Shown here piece after piece: positions 13,590 to 25,135 of a DNA stretch of 64,000 nucleotides. A model generated the notes under the pieces. That model searched no databases, had not been told where the DNA came from, and worked only from the letters and a program-made list of their open reading frames with translations. The translations under genes and the position numbers were made by a program. Origin of the DNA: Sceloporus undulatus. Taxonomy: Eukaryota; Chordata; Lepidosauria; Squamata; Phrynosomatidae. Numbering within the stretch: the stretch's first letter is position 1; each line of letters begins with the position of its first letter. The stretch lies in contig NC_056526.1 of NCBI RefSeq assembly GCF_019175285.1, positions 15,638,586-15,702,585 of the forward strand. The letters run 5' to 3'.

Positions 13590-13905
13590 AAACTCCATAC
13601 TGTCAGGAGGTGTCTTCCTAATGTGTATGGGTGGAATCGCTCGTTTCCTGTAGTTGTTTTGAATCCATTGCTCTGCATGTCCTAGTCGTCCTGAAATCAG
13701 CAAAGAACACAAGCTGTGTTTCACATCCTGCAGTAATGGCATCCCTTCAAATATTTGAAATTATCAATGTCACAGTTGCTGTAAAATCTTCTGGTTCTTC
13801 CAGGATGTAAAATACCAGCGTACCAGCTCCCATAAGCCTCTTCGTGCGCATAGGACACTGGTTTCCCTCCAGACCTTTCAATTCACCATTTTGGTTGACC
13901 TCCTC
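13590..13905 (-). mobile_element. CR1 LINE 3' fragment (copy 1)
   Basis: Counterpart of 24873-25135. It carries extra bases relative to copy 2 at many places. Confidence 0.7.
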
Positions 13906-15694
13906 TGGTGGGACCTGGGGGGCCAAGATGGGAAGGGGGAGGAGTGTGCAGATAGGTGCTGCCAGTATGGACCCTTCTTTGGTGGGAGCCAGTTTGTATG
14001 GACAGTCTGCATACTCTCATCCATGGAATCGTGGAAGCTCCAATGGTAAGCCAAGTTTTTCCATAATGCCTGGCATGACCTTAGATCAATATGTTTTGCA
14101 CACTTCTTAAATTGGGCTCCGCCTACCCGTGTGTGTGTGGTAGAAATTATTCCATAGCCATTTCTAGGTGCTGAGAATTCAAAACAGTTACTTTCTGTAC
14201 ATGGAATGGAGATGGGGAAACCATTTTTGGGTACATATCAAACCTTAGGTAAACAAAATGCTATCGTGTAATGGGCCGTTGCCTTAATTGGTGAGCTCTC
14301 CAGAAAACGCATAGGAAGCAAAGGCGTCAGAGAGTGTGGTAAGTGTCAGCCACAAAATACCTTTCAAAGTTACGTTCTAGCATGGCCTAGAATTTTTGTG
14401 CTCCCAAAAAGATAATCCCATCATCCAAACTCTGTGGTCCCTCGCCCAAGATATGGAAAATGGTCAAATGCAGCTTGTTTGGGGATGCAACTTTTGCTTG
14501 TAAGAAAAGTAATCTTATACGTTTGAAATACAAATGATCAGAGCCCACCTCAGTCTCCATGTGCAACCCACCACATACGGTGTAGTCACGCTTTTTTAGG
14601 CAAATTATCAGTGGACGGCCACCATCCCTAAGGGTTCTTCTGTATTGGCAGAACATTTACTTGTAAACAAACAGCTGGAGTCCTCAACATGTCCTGCCAC
14701 GGGGGTCCTGCGCTTTCTCCTGCCATTGAATCAGTCTTTCCCTCCCCCTCCAATGCAAAAATATATATATATACAAAGTAATGGGAAACACGAGTTTGGG
14801 ATTCCAGAAATGAAAATTCTGGTTTGATGATGATGAATGAAACAGAAGAAAAAAAGACCAGGTTTGATTTTGCATAAGTTAAATAATTGAACTGCAAGCC
14901 CGTGCTGAAGCGCAAAGACGTCGGGATGTGGGTGGGTGAGGGAGGGAAAGATTGGTGACACTGAGCAAACCTGACAAGAGAAAGAGGAAGAATTTTATGT
15001 GCAATGGCCTAATGTCATTTGAACAAAATGATATGATTGGTATCGTTTGCTTAGGGGGAACCAAGAATATGTCCATTGCAGCCTGATGGAACCTCATCAC
15101 GTAAGGCAGCGAAGCATGGCTGTAGATTAAATTGAAGACCATAATCGTGTCCGAGCATCGAGATCTCTTGCTGGAATAAAGTCACTTGCCCAACCGGTTG
15201 CTTCTGTCATTCCAAACGTTCAGATGATTATTACCATTATGTTATTGATTTGGTTTTAATTTGTTTTAATTTCCCTGCTTTCTCCCTACCTTCTGCAAGG
15301 CATCTTACTTTATCGTAAATAGAAACCAAACCCCCTCACCTCATTCAATGCTGTTATGTACATTGCAGAAGTAATAAACCAAAATAACAAAAATGTGCTG
15401 AGAGATTAGGAGTGACTTTTGTTTCCAGCCACGTTCCGACGTAGAGATCATGGAGTTTGTAACAAGGAATTGCAACGGAGATTAGGCGTCCGATTGCCAG
15501 TCCAAAGAAGGCTGGCAAGCAGAGGACGTGAAGAAATCATGCCTGTGTGATATCACCATGAGAACAAGACCGTCCATTTGCGTCAATAGGCAGAAGCCTG
15601 GAAAGTGTTTTGTGCTTATTAAAGTTGAACGTATTGGGAACGCTTCTGTGTTAAGTCAAAGGCGTTTCATAGGCGGGCATTGGCATATTTTTTG

Positions 15695-15865
15695 TTGTGG
15701 TTTTTTCAGGCTATGTGACCATGTTTCTAAAAGAGTTTATTCCTGGATGTTTTGCCAGCATCTGTGGCTGGCATTTTCAGTGATGGTGCCAAGGTGAAAC
15801 GTTAGGAATAGAACTCTTCTAGAACATGGCCACATAGCCCCACAAAAAAACCCACAAAAAACTAT
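15695..15865. mobile_element. palindromic MITE (copy 1)
   Basis: Counterpart of 26695-26858: arms 'tggtttttcaggctatgtgacc' type and its reverse complement flank a 'gccagcatctgtggctggc' centre. Confidence 0.75.
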
Positions 15866-15938
15866 TAAGTTCATATTGTTGAACACACACATATAAAACA
15901 AAAACACACCAATTTCAATCTTGGTCTTTGTAAACAAA

Positions 15939-16384
15939 GGGGCTCTTCAGACCGGCCATTTTTGTAAAAAGGGCCGGCACTGAGGGTGGAATCAGGTGTT
16001 CCGTGTCCCACATGATTCGCACACCCAGACGCACACCACCCATGCCCATGTCACCATAACACTGTGGCGCCTACTCACACACAAACCATCATGCAGCATC
16101 ACAGCGCTGCCTCGTGGCAACTGGTGTCCAGACAATGGCAAGTGCTGAAGGAGGGACTGTATATGACCAACATGCTGCGAGGCGCTAGTCACAACGCCCT
16201 GTTGCCAGGGTGCAAAAAAAGGAGGCCACTTTGTTGAGGCTCCTTTTTTGCGCACCTTGTGAAAGGCTGGTATCTTGGGCCACAGCGTAAGCAGTTGCTA
16301 TTGTCCCGGTTTGGGCGTAGTGAAAGGGTGGTTGTGTTGCCGGCGTCCCGTAGGGACCGCGGGCTGTTGTGTCAAACAGGCCCC
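15939..16384. mobile_element. GGGGCT-ended MITE (copy 1)
   Basis: Counterpart of 26928-27296. It starts GGGGCTCTTCAGACCGGCC and ends near AGGCCCC. It is about 75 bases longer than copy 2 because of scattered insertions. Confidence 0.65.
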
Positions 16385-16529
16385 ATTAGTGGGTTCGTTA
16401 TCGCACCAAAGATGGGCGACGTATGTGGGTGGAGTGAGACAGCAATCTCCAAGACTCAGCCTGTCACTCCACTGCTGCTGCTTCTAGTTCCTTCCTCCCT
16501 GCAAAACACATACTCAGTAACGCTCCCTA

Positions 16530-16701
16530 AATAGAGTCTCCATACCAATCCTAGAGTTGTGGCCTATCCGTTTCTTTCTAGTTTCCGTCCACGGCCTTTC
16601 CGTAGCATTATTGTGGTTTATTGTTTTTCACAATGAATCATAGCCTTGCTCTAGAGATGATGTGGGGCCAAAGCATCCAACTTCATTTTTGTCATCTTGG
16701 T
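16530..16701 (-). mobile_element. LINE ORF2 C-terminal fragment (copy 1)
   Basis: Matches 27390-27546 up to the gap. The reverse-strand reading would enter the GHIMRR-type segment described there. Confidence 0.5.
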
Positions 16702-16726
16702 NNNNNNNNNNNNNNNNNNNNNNNNN
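16702..16726. other. 25-base assembly gap
   Basis: Exactly 25 N. From memory, this fixed length is the placeholder used by some long-read gap-filling software when an extended gap could not be closed. It sits at the end of copy 1 of the duplication. Confidence 0.95.
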
Positions 16727-16980
16727 ATTTAGGAAGGACCTCAAAACCTTCCTATTCCAACAGGCATTCCCCGAGTAAATATCCTGTGGGCCTCCCTCCT
16801 CTCTTTCGTGGCCAAGAGGTTGGGCTTTGGGGCTTTACTGTTGGGTTGTTTTAAATATGTTTTTATTGGAACTGTTTGTATTTTAATTATGTTGTGGCCG
16901 CCCTGATCGGAGGAAGGGCGGCATATAAATAAAAATTTTATTTATTTATTATTATTTATTTTATTATTTATTTATTATTT
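16727..16980 (+). mobile_element. L2-type LINE 3' end between the two copies
   Basis: Translation of the first bases gives FRKDLKTFLFQQAFPE followed by a stop, the conserved C-terminus of L2-clade ORF2. A short 3' UTR with 'cggaggaagggcggcatataaataaaa' follows, then an AT-rich (ATTT)n-type tail that abuts the start of copy 2. The 5' part is cut off by the N gap. Confidence 0.85.
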
Positions 16981-17104
16981 AATTCTGCCAAAAAATGGAG
17001 CGTGAAGGGTCAGAACAGAGAAGTAGGTGGAGGAAGAGATATGACTACCAGGCAGCCTGTATATTGTACAGACTGGAAAAATAGTGAAGAATATAGTTTG
17101 GAAA

Positions 17105-17196
17105 GGAATAAGTTGCATATTTCTGCATGGCAGGGGGTTGGGCTGGATGGCTCTTGGAGACTTTTCCAACGCTTCCAACTCTATGATTCTATATAC
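17105..17196 (+). mobile_element. CR1 LINE 3' tail
   Basis: Ends in 'ggttgggctggatggctc...ttccaactctatgattctat', the CR1 3' UTR with about one and a half copies of the terminal ATTCTATG octamer. Confidence 0.8.
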
Positions 17197-18356
17197 ACTT
17201 TTGAATATGACTGTCCCTAATATACATATTTTTTGCATGCAGATTTTGAGAAAAGAACTGAGTACAAAATTTGGAGAAATGTGCCTCCCAAAGATAACTG
17301 TGTTCCAGTTTGGAACAGATGATGTGGTTAGTTTGTGTTCTCATTCAGTGACCAAAAAGTTCATTTTGGTCCAATTATGTACATATTTTTTTTTTAAAAA
17401 AAAAGACTACATAAAACTCCAAACTCAACATATTTCTACCCTCTCCCTCTTCCCATTCTGCTTATTAGTCTGGGAAGTGCTAATTAGTTTGTTTTACTTA
17501 AAATTGCAGACCTAATTAATTTCTATCTTATCCCTAAGAGTAAATCCCAATGGGTAAAGCCAGGGCTCTGTGTGAACTGAGCATGTGCCACAAAACATGT
17601 CACAGAATCCTTTGCAATGTGCAGGACAGGAGTTCTGTGACTGAAATGCAAGGGTTCTTCTGCAGATAAGACTATGCAGAGAGATTTCCCTGGAGGCAGA
17701 AAGTTGGAAACCCACCGTTATTCTTTAATCAAACATATGCTCAGAGATAAATGGATTGTAAGAATGATTTTTATCAGTCACAGTGAGATATGTTAGACAG
17801 GTAGCTGGGGGATACAATTATTTTCTATCTGGCAAATGTATCCAACATATTTATTGTGTTAATAGTTTCAAGGCAACAAGGAGTGCTGCAAACCATGGAA
17901 AGATCTGAAATACTTTGATCCTCAAGATTTCTGAGATGAAACAAAGCAAACCACATTGGCCATGATTCTGTTAGCCTGTGTGACTACACTAATGTAGATG
18001 GTGATGGCAACACAGAAGCTAAGGATATATAGGTTGCTATTCCTCACTTTTGCAGGAATGCATAATTCCTTCATTATTCTTCCCACTGTGTAAAACTGTG
18101 AAGATTCTTCATTGTCTATGTATAAATGAATTCATGGTTCAGAAAGTACTTTGGAGAACACTTTTGTGTGGAACACCTGCAGTTTTCCTTTCCATTTTTT
18201 TTCTGCATGGAGAATGTGTTAAAATAAACTATTCATAGGGATGGAGAGAGTTTTCAAAAATATTTGGAAAAGATGGTTAAAACTGATTTGCTTGAGTTTT
18301 GAATCCTCACGGTTCAAGATTTGTTCCACATGAAAAACAAACAAACACGAGGGGTG

Positions 18357-18359
<3 letters not shown>

Positions 18360-18387
<28 letters not shown>

Positions 18388-18388
18388 T
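18360..18388. repeat. (TG)n microsatellite
   Basis: Uninterrupted TG dinucleotide run of about 14 units. Confidence 0.9.
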
Positions 18389-19001
18389 TGTTTTGTTTTT
18401 ACAAAGAAAATAGGATTTCCTCTATGGAAAATATTTTTTGGTGCAGAAAATACTGTTTTCTGTACAGAAAATGCCATTTTTCTGTGCAACCCCCCTGTTC
18501 TCTTTTATTTTCGTACAGCTTAAGTCCTAAAAATGCAAATATTCTTTAAAAACAGCACAGTTTTCAACTACTTTCTCATAGCAAGAAGGAAAAAAAAGTT
18601 ACCATTATTCATTCTTTCCTACACTTATGAATCAAATGTTTGAAGATTTACTCCCCTAATTGTTTCCTGTGTAGGAAATAAATTTTCTGTACAGAAGAAA
18701 TCACATACATTTCTGTGCAGATAAAGACTATGAGGGACTTTGCAAAGTGGAGACAAACTTGTAGCTGCCATTCTCTTATCTGAAAGGTTTCTCAGCAGAA
18801 AAAAAAAATTAAAAAATGAATATTGTTTCCATCCCTAATACACAGTGACACAGTTGCAGGGGCAAAATGACTGCGGGAGTAGTGATGACTGATGCTGGGG
18901 AATGGGAAGAAACACTGGAAACCATCTCTGTCATGAGAGAGCACCTTTGATGAGCCTTAAGGTGCTCCAGAGATGGTGGGCCAGTTTCTTCTGATGATGT
19001 A

Positions 19002-19656
19002 CAGTTGGCCCTCCAAATTTGTGGGTTTGAGATTTGCGGTTTTGACTATTTGTGACTTTGCAGCTGCTGCTTAACAAGGCCAACCTCTTTACCCCGCTTC
19101 TCCTCACCCTTCCTCCCAGCCAGTCAAAACCAACACTGTATATTCCCCTGCTTTGCCAAACTTTGCATCCTCCTCATTTCCAAAGTTCTTCCCTTTGAAT
19201 CTGATGTTTGCAGCTATCCCCAGGAACATCCAGCTTCCCTCCCTCCTCCTCCCCTCTTTTCCATCCAGATACAAGCAACACTGTAATTCCCCTTTGTGGT
19301 GTTGGCTGCAAACAACAGATTCAGAGTGGAAAGACTTTGGAAGTGAGGAGAAGGCAAAGTTTCTCAAACTGGAAAAGATACAGTGTTGATTTTGTCTGTC
19401 TGAGAGGAAGGGGGAGGAAGAGGAGGAAAAGGAAATATGGCTCTTTTTCAACTGTGGCTACTAACATCAGATTGAAAGCTGAAGCACTTTGGTAATGTGG
19501 AGGAGGCTGCATTTCAGGGTTGCAAAGAGAGTTACATGCCGTACTCTTGGTGGGAGAGGACTTTATCATTCATGTTGGGGGGCTAACATATTTATGGTTT
19601 TCCACTTTTGTGGAGGTCCTTGGCCCCTACCCCCTGTCAATATGGAGGGGTGACTG
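19002..19656. mobile_element. Tigger-like terminal-inverted-repeat element
   Basis: Starts TA|CAGTTGGCCCTCCA and ends GGAGGGGTGACTG|TA, giving imperfect terminal inverted repeats (CAGTTGGCCCTCCA versus CAGTCACCCCTCCA) and a TA target-site duplication, as expected of Tc1/mariner-Tigger elements. Further phrases such as 'ttgtgggtttgag' fit known Tigger-derived MITEs. The 655-base interior has no transposase frame. A pyrimidine-rich region of about 200 bases in the middle may be an insertion. Confidence 0.75.
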
Positions 19657-19859
19657 TAGATGGATTTCTTGGTTGTCCCTAACATTGGGATCCTCTCCAG
19701 TGTCTCTAATATGATCAATGCATTGGTGTTACTCTCCTTCCTCCCAGGGATCCAGTCAGATCACTTTTATGGCACCACAAGCTGCATGGAAGCAACAGCC
19801 ATGGCTGTTCTGGTCAGTGAGGAGGAGCATTTGGTGGAAGTGTAGCCAAGGGCCGGATT

Positions 19860-20560
19860 AGGGGAATTTTATTAATATTGCAAGAGGGGGCCTTCTACGA
19901 TGGCCCTGCAGAATCTTCTCCCATCATGTTTACCAAGAAACCAGGAGATTCCAATAACTGGAACAGAAGCAGACTTTCTAAGTAAAGTTCAGTTTGTTAA
20001 AGCAGGGGAAAAACACTCACAATTCACTAGCATACACACACTCATACAAGGCTCAGGAAATCAGAGGTTAGCGTGGAATAGGATTTCAGGCTTCACTAGG
20101 GTGATACGTACCAGAATGTAGACTCCCTCCGGGAATCAAATGGGATGCATAGTAGTGGGACAAGTCTGTTCTGCAATGTGGTTTGAACAGAGCTGCCGGC
20201 ATCCAAAGCAGAGGTCTGACTGACGTGGAGTATTGAGACCTTCCAAATGGCACGCTGACTGGCAAAAGTCTGGAGTTTTTATAGGGCAAAATCCTGCCTC
20301 TGGCAAAGGTGTTTAATTACTTGCTTTTCACCTGGGATGTCCCTGTCTGATTGTCTTAGTGGACTTAAGCTGCTCGGACAACAGACCCAGGGAGGGGATA
20401 AAAGCCTCATTTGCTCATTTTTGGGCAATATGATAATCCCTAGACTATCTATTAAGATAATGAGGGTGCCCCTTGGGATGGTGTGTATATGTCCTCTCGC
20501 TTTGCTTGTAATGGCAGACAGGCAACTAGAGTTCATCTGGGGTCATTAAGGGCTATCATT
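19860..20560 (-). mobile_element. possible solo LTR or other pol II-type element
   Basis: On the minus strand a TATAAAA box lies near 20276-20283 and an AATAAA signal near 19868-19876, about 400 bases apart, as in an LTR. No ends, flanking duplication or protein remnant could be found, so this is a weak call; an unrelated unique sequence is as likely. Confidence 0.25.
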
Positions 20561-21174
20561 TATACCAAAATTTATATGGTGCAGCCTGGGTAACAGAAGA
20601 AACCAGGGTAGTGAGTGTTCAAGGGGTTTCCCATTGTCTCCCATGTCTTAACAGGCATGCTTAGGACTGCAGCCTAATGCTTATTAAGATAAATATATGT
20701 CTTGACAGTAACTTCCCCAGATCAATATTTTATACTTTCTAATTAAGTACAATTATCTCATTAATTAAGACCACTGTAAGCAGTGCTGATATGGAAAATA
20801 GACATGTACTTGTTTTATTGGCCACATGCCTTCCATGTGCCCAGTAGCCCACACATTAGGCATTAGTGAGAAAGAAATGTACCAGGAGGCTCTTGTATCC
20901 AAGATTTCCAGGATTCCTAATCATAAAGATGAGCACCATGCCCACTCTCCATTTTCTCTAATGCCCAATGTTCAGGGGTTGTTGTTAGGGGTCATGGCCC
21001 TAGTATATATCAACAGATTGTGGGAGCTGTATTTCAAAAAATCAACTTTTCTAAACTTTGGCATATTCTTTTTATTGCCTGATAGATTAAGTGAATATAT
21101 GGGAAGCTGTCTGACCCTTTTCTGACCTTGCTTCCAGTGTTGTATTCTCATTGTTCCTTGTTTTACTTAGAATA

Positions 21175-21605
21175 ATAGAATCATAGCTCTGGAAAGAACA
21201 ACAAAGAACAACAAATTCTTTGCAAGAATTTACAGCTGAAGCATTCTTGAGAAGTGCCCAACCAACCCCTACTCAAACACTTCCAACAAAGGAGAGTCAT
21301 TCACTTTATGAGGTAATCTGTTCTGCTGTTGAACAGATCTTATCACCAAGAAGTTCTTCCTAATGTTTAGATGGAATATCCTTTCTTTTCATTTCAACCT
21401 ATTGGTCTGAAATCTGTCTTTTGTAAGGACAGAAAGCCAGCTCATCCCATCTTCCTCTTGACAGTTCTTCAGATATTTACAAATGGTTCTTGAATTACCT
21501 CTCAGACTTCCTTTCTCCAGGCTAAGCATACTCAACTTCTTCAACTGTCTTTGTGTCCAGTCTCTTGGTTTTCAACCTCTTTTGGACATGTCCAGCTTGA
21601 TGAAA
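21175..21605 (-). mobile_element. CR1 LINE fragment, ORF2 C-terminus and 3' UTR
   Basis: The plus strand carries the reverse complement of the CR1 3' region: 'atcaccaagaagttcttcctaa', 'cagttcttcagatatttacaa' and 'ctttctccaggctaagcatactcaac'. On the minus strand these correspond to the C-terminal ORF2 segment that is intact at 39940-40260. The frame is degraded. Confidence 0.75.
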
Positions 21606-22816
21606 TACTATCTAAATTGTGTTGCCCCAAATGGGACACAGTACTCTTCAGAGCTTCTTATTATTCCCCACCCCTCAACATTCATCTTCATTCTACCCAC
21701 CTCCATCACCTTGCTGCCTGATACTCTTCTCCTGCTGCAGCAATCTCTTTCGGCTCTGAGGACGAAACTTTTCTAGAGAAATTCACCTATCTGAACCTCT
21801 AAAAGCATTTTTCTTGAGACAACAGGTCAAAACACAAAATCAAAATGAAGACACTGCCATGGATGTTCAAATGAAATTCTGAGGCAAAGGCAAAAATGCA
21901 TTCTTTCAAACCTATCTGCAAACACAGGAACACAAGTGATTCTGGAGCCAATGCAGGCACACAATAGGGCTGGCTTCATTTGTATGGAAGCAAAGTTACA
22001 GCAAAAGTAATTGCACATTAAATTATAACTGATTATCTGCTAGCACCTAAGTGAAACTGAGCAATTATCTGAAGCTGCACCCAAGACAGGCAAATGTTAA
22101 CGAAGCATTTGCAAAAGTTGCATTATATTCCTTTTATTTTTATTTAATAAAAGGGTTTCAGGCCTGCTGACTAATCTCATTTGCAGAGTACCCTGAGAGA
22201 ACATATGCTCACACACTCCCAAGTTTCTCTGGAGGGACAACCTCAGCTTGTCAAAAGTGGCACATGACACCCATGAGGACTTATTGTTATGCATAAGACT
22301 TGCATATCAAAGAGAAGCAGCATTTTCCCTCCCTTGCATTGTGCCTGTCTTGACTCTTCCTTGGATAGTATTGCTCTCCCTTTTGCCCTGCCCCAGATAC
22401 ATAACACACTTCAACCCAAAAGATCACCTTCAGCTGGTGCAAACCAGTGTGGGATCATGAATTTGCCAAGTTGGAAAGAATTGCCTTACAGTTCTATTCC
22501 TGCAGTAAATGCAACTAACTGGTATAAAACAGGAGTGGAAACAGCTATGCTGTTGAGGACTGCTAAGAGTTGCAATCCAGCAATTCTCACCCCAGATATG
22601 AAGGATGCATGTTCATCACAAGTGGCTTCTTTTAAGGATGGATAAACCTGTCAATTATGTTTTCTCTCATGCTTCATTTTTGTTAAATCTGAAGTTGTTC
22701 CTGAACTTATGGAGACATTGCTACTTTTTAGCAAGTTTTTATTGGACCCAAACCACAAGAAAGCCTTAACTATTTGTGTTGGCCAAATTGAATAGATGTA
22801 GCTGTTTCCAGCATGG

Positions 22817-22817
22817 A

Positions 22818-22872
<55 letters not shown>
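22817..22872. repeat. (GAT)n microsatellite
   Basis: About 18 perfect GAT units followed by 'gaacctttatttataaataaataaa', resembling an L2-type 3' tail on the minus strand. Confidence 0.9.
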
Positions 22873-22875
<3 letters not shown>

Positions 22876-23084
22876 CTTTATTTATAAATAAATAAAGATG
22901 ACCATGTTGATGTTGCCTGATGTATCTCTCTGGAAGAGGACGAACTTCTCAGAAAATTATATAAATAAAAAGAGGCAGAAAACCTAATTCAGCAGTACAA
23001 CCATGGATAAACCCACAGAGTTTCATGGAGTGATTTTGAATAGCACTCAGAGCCCATTCTATGTAAGCAACATCTCTGATTTTG

Positions 23085-23830
23085 TTGTAATAATAATAAT
23101 AATATTTATTTATATCCTGCCTTTCTCCAAATAATAGGATTCAAAGCAGATAACAACATATTTAAAACAATATATATTCAAAACTATACAAAAGAATTAA
23201 TAAAAGTCTAAATGTAAGATTTAAAAAGCAATTAAACAATTTATAAAGTTAAAACATTAGACATTAAACATATTAAAAAGCATTAAAAGACATCATACAA
23301 ACCTTAAATATAGCATCAAATAGCATTAAAAGCCCACTCTAGTCAGTTTCTAAAAGCTTGATGACATAAACATGTTTTGACCTTCTAACAAAAGGAATGC
23401 AAGGATGGGGCTATCCTGGCCTGTTGAGGTTGGGAGTTTCAAAGTTTGGGAGCAGTCACTAAGAAAATCCTCTCCTCTGTTACCACCAAATCATCCTGAG
23501 AGAGAAAGGCCTCTCCAGATTGTCTTAGAACTCTAATGGGCTTATTTCTAGGGTTCTTTCTTCTATGAAAAGTCTCCACATAAGCAGGAACCCATTGCTT
23601 TAGACCCATTGTTTCCATGTGAGGAAACTCAGAACAGAGGGAAGCAGGGCTAGATATGCTTCCCTGTTCCTGTATGGAAGAAAGCCTTGTGGCTTCTGTG
23701 TTTTCTCTTATGAAAATAGTTCTATTTAGTGTTTCCTTCCTTTCAGCCATCTCAGCCATGGACATTTCAGAAGGACACAGAGCTGATGAGACATCATAGC
23801 AGCAGCATTTGGTCTGCTATAAATAGCTCT
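23085..23830 (-). mobile_element. L2-like LINE 3' region
   Basis: The plus strand starts with (ATA)n and 'tttatttatatcctgcctttctcc', the reverse complement of an L2 3' end. Further on, 'ggttgggagtttcaaagtttgggagcag' and 'aaaatcctctcctctgtt' resemble the reverse complement of the conserved L2 C-terminus and 3' UTR. About 580 of these bases (23262-23842) are missing from copy 1. Confidence 0.55.
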
Positions 23831-24671
23831 GCACTGACCTTTTCAACCTTGCCTTTTTCAATAGTTTAGTTCCAATAGTTAAGGATGGAAGATGAAGAGG
23901 CTATTCAAAAATATTCAATTGTTAAATGGGAAAAAAAATGGAGTGGGAATACTGGGGGGATGAAAATGCTCATAGTTCAGGACTTATGCTTCATGAAAAA
24001 CAAATGTGCGTTGAGGCAGAAAACATTATTTTTTGCACCAACAAGAAATTTTCTGCACAGAAAAGGTTCTTTTCTGTACAGGGAAAATGCATGCATCCCC
24101 ACACGATGCAAGAACTATTCCATAGGTTTTTTTGTGTGTGGTGGTGAAAGTCTCATGTATCTTACTGAAAAGGATGGTGCATTTTACTTTCCTACATTAG
24201 AACTGTGAAAAAAGAGCCTTGTATGGTGTCTGAAGCAGCTATAATGCAATCTCAGAACACTGACACATTTTTCCTACCAGAGGCAGGCCAGAATGCACAT
24301 GGGAACATGAAATGCATCTGTTCAAGAGGATCTGGTGTGTTTTGTACGTGCAGTTTGTTCTTGTCCAGTGTAGTTTTCAAAGGTTTTTATTTAAGGGTAA
24401 AAGATGGGGTGATGGAAGGTGGGACCTTTCCACTTTCTTTGAGAAGCCATACCAAACAACAACAAAAAACTATGCAGAATTTGTCCTGTGCCATCCCACC
24501 CTCGCATCCAAGAGGAATAATATTTCCCTAACTTGTTTTGCAATGAACAGACATTTAGTATGTACATTAATCACACATACACACATACATCATTGCAAAT
24601 GAGATACAGTCGGGTTGCAGAATGCTACTGGGAATAATAATATGAATTTGCCACCTCTGCAGCTGGGTGGC

Positions 24672-24777
24672 TGTATCCCAAGTCCCAGATGTTCTTTGGA
24701 GGCCACTTTTCAAAGTCAGAAAGCTCCCGACTTTGAAAAGCAGCCTCCAAAGCATGCCTGGGACCTGGGATGCAGTA
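24672..24777. repeat. long imperfect hairpin
   Basis: Left arm 'tcccaagtcccag...tttggaggc...cttttcaaagtc' pairs with right arm 'gactttgaaaag...gcctccaaag...ctgggacctggga'. Arms are roughly 45 bases with a short loop at 'agaaagctcc'. It probably represents a palindromic MITE remnant. Confidence 0.75.
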
Positions 24778-24872
24778 GGGCTGCGATCGCCCAGCAGAAT
24801 CAATGGTGAATTATGTGCAATAATTTCTGGTAGCACCCCACAAGCAGTTGGGGTTTTTGTCAATGCAATAAA

Positions 24873-25135
24873 CTCCATACTGTCAGGAGGTTCTTCCTAA
24901 TGTTTAGGTGGAATCTCTTTTCCTGTAGTTTGAATCCATTGCTGCATGTCCTAGTCTCCGAAACAGCAGAACACAAGCTTGTTTCATCCTCAGTATGGCA
25001 TCCCTTCAAATATTTGAAATTATCATGTCACTGCTTAATCTTCTGTTCTCCAGGATTAAAATACCCAGCTCCCTAAGCTTCTGCTCATAGGACATGGTTT
25101 CCAGACCTTTCACCATTTTGGTTGACCTCCTCTGG
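24873..25135 (-). mobile_element. CR1 LINE fragment, ORF2 C-terminus
   Basis: The minus-strand translation includes TKMVKGLETMSYEQKLRELG and LENRRLSSDM, aligning with TKMVKGLETMPYEERLRELG and LEKRRLRGDM in the CR1 at 35777-40357. The frame breaks in the downstream half, and the 3' octamer tail is missing. Confidence 0.85.

Larger units (their letters stand above)
6267..16701 (+). repeat. copy 1 of a ~10.4-kb direct duplication (likely assembly artefact)
   Basis: From 'aattctgccaaaaaatgg' at 6267 the sequence runs collinear with 16981-27546. Differences are dominated by one- or few-base insertions and deletions scattered every few tens of bases, with few plain substitutions. Embedded repeat motifs are closer to their consensus in the second copy; for example, the CR1 tail reads 'ctctatgattctat' there and 'ctctattgagtctat' here. 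Copy 1 ends exactly at a 25-N gap. This pattern fits an unpolished long-read gap extension rather than an ancient duplication. It lacks about 580 bases and about 130 bases that copy 2 has. Confidence 0.9.

Noticed and set aside
13251-13742. 163-residue minus-strand frame
   Set aside because: It runs through a hairpin and a decayed CR1 fragment in copy 1, and is open only because of indels that copy 2 lacks.
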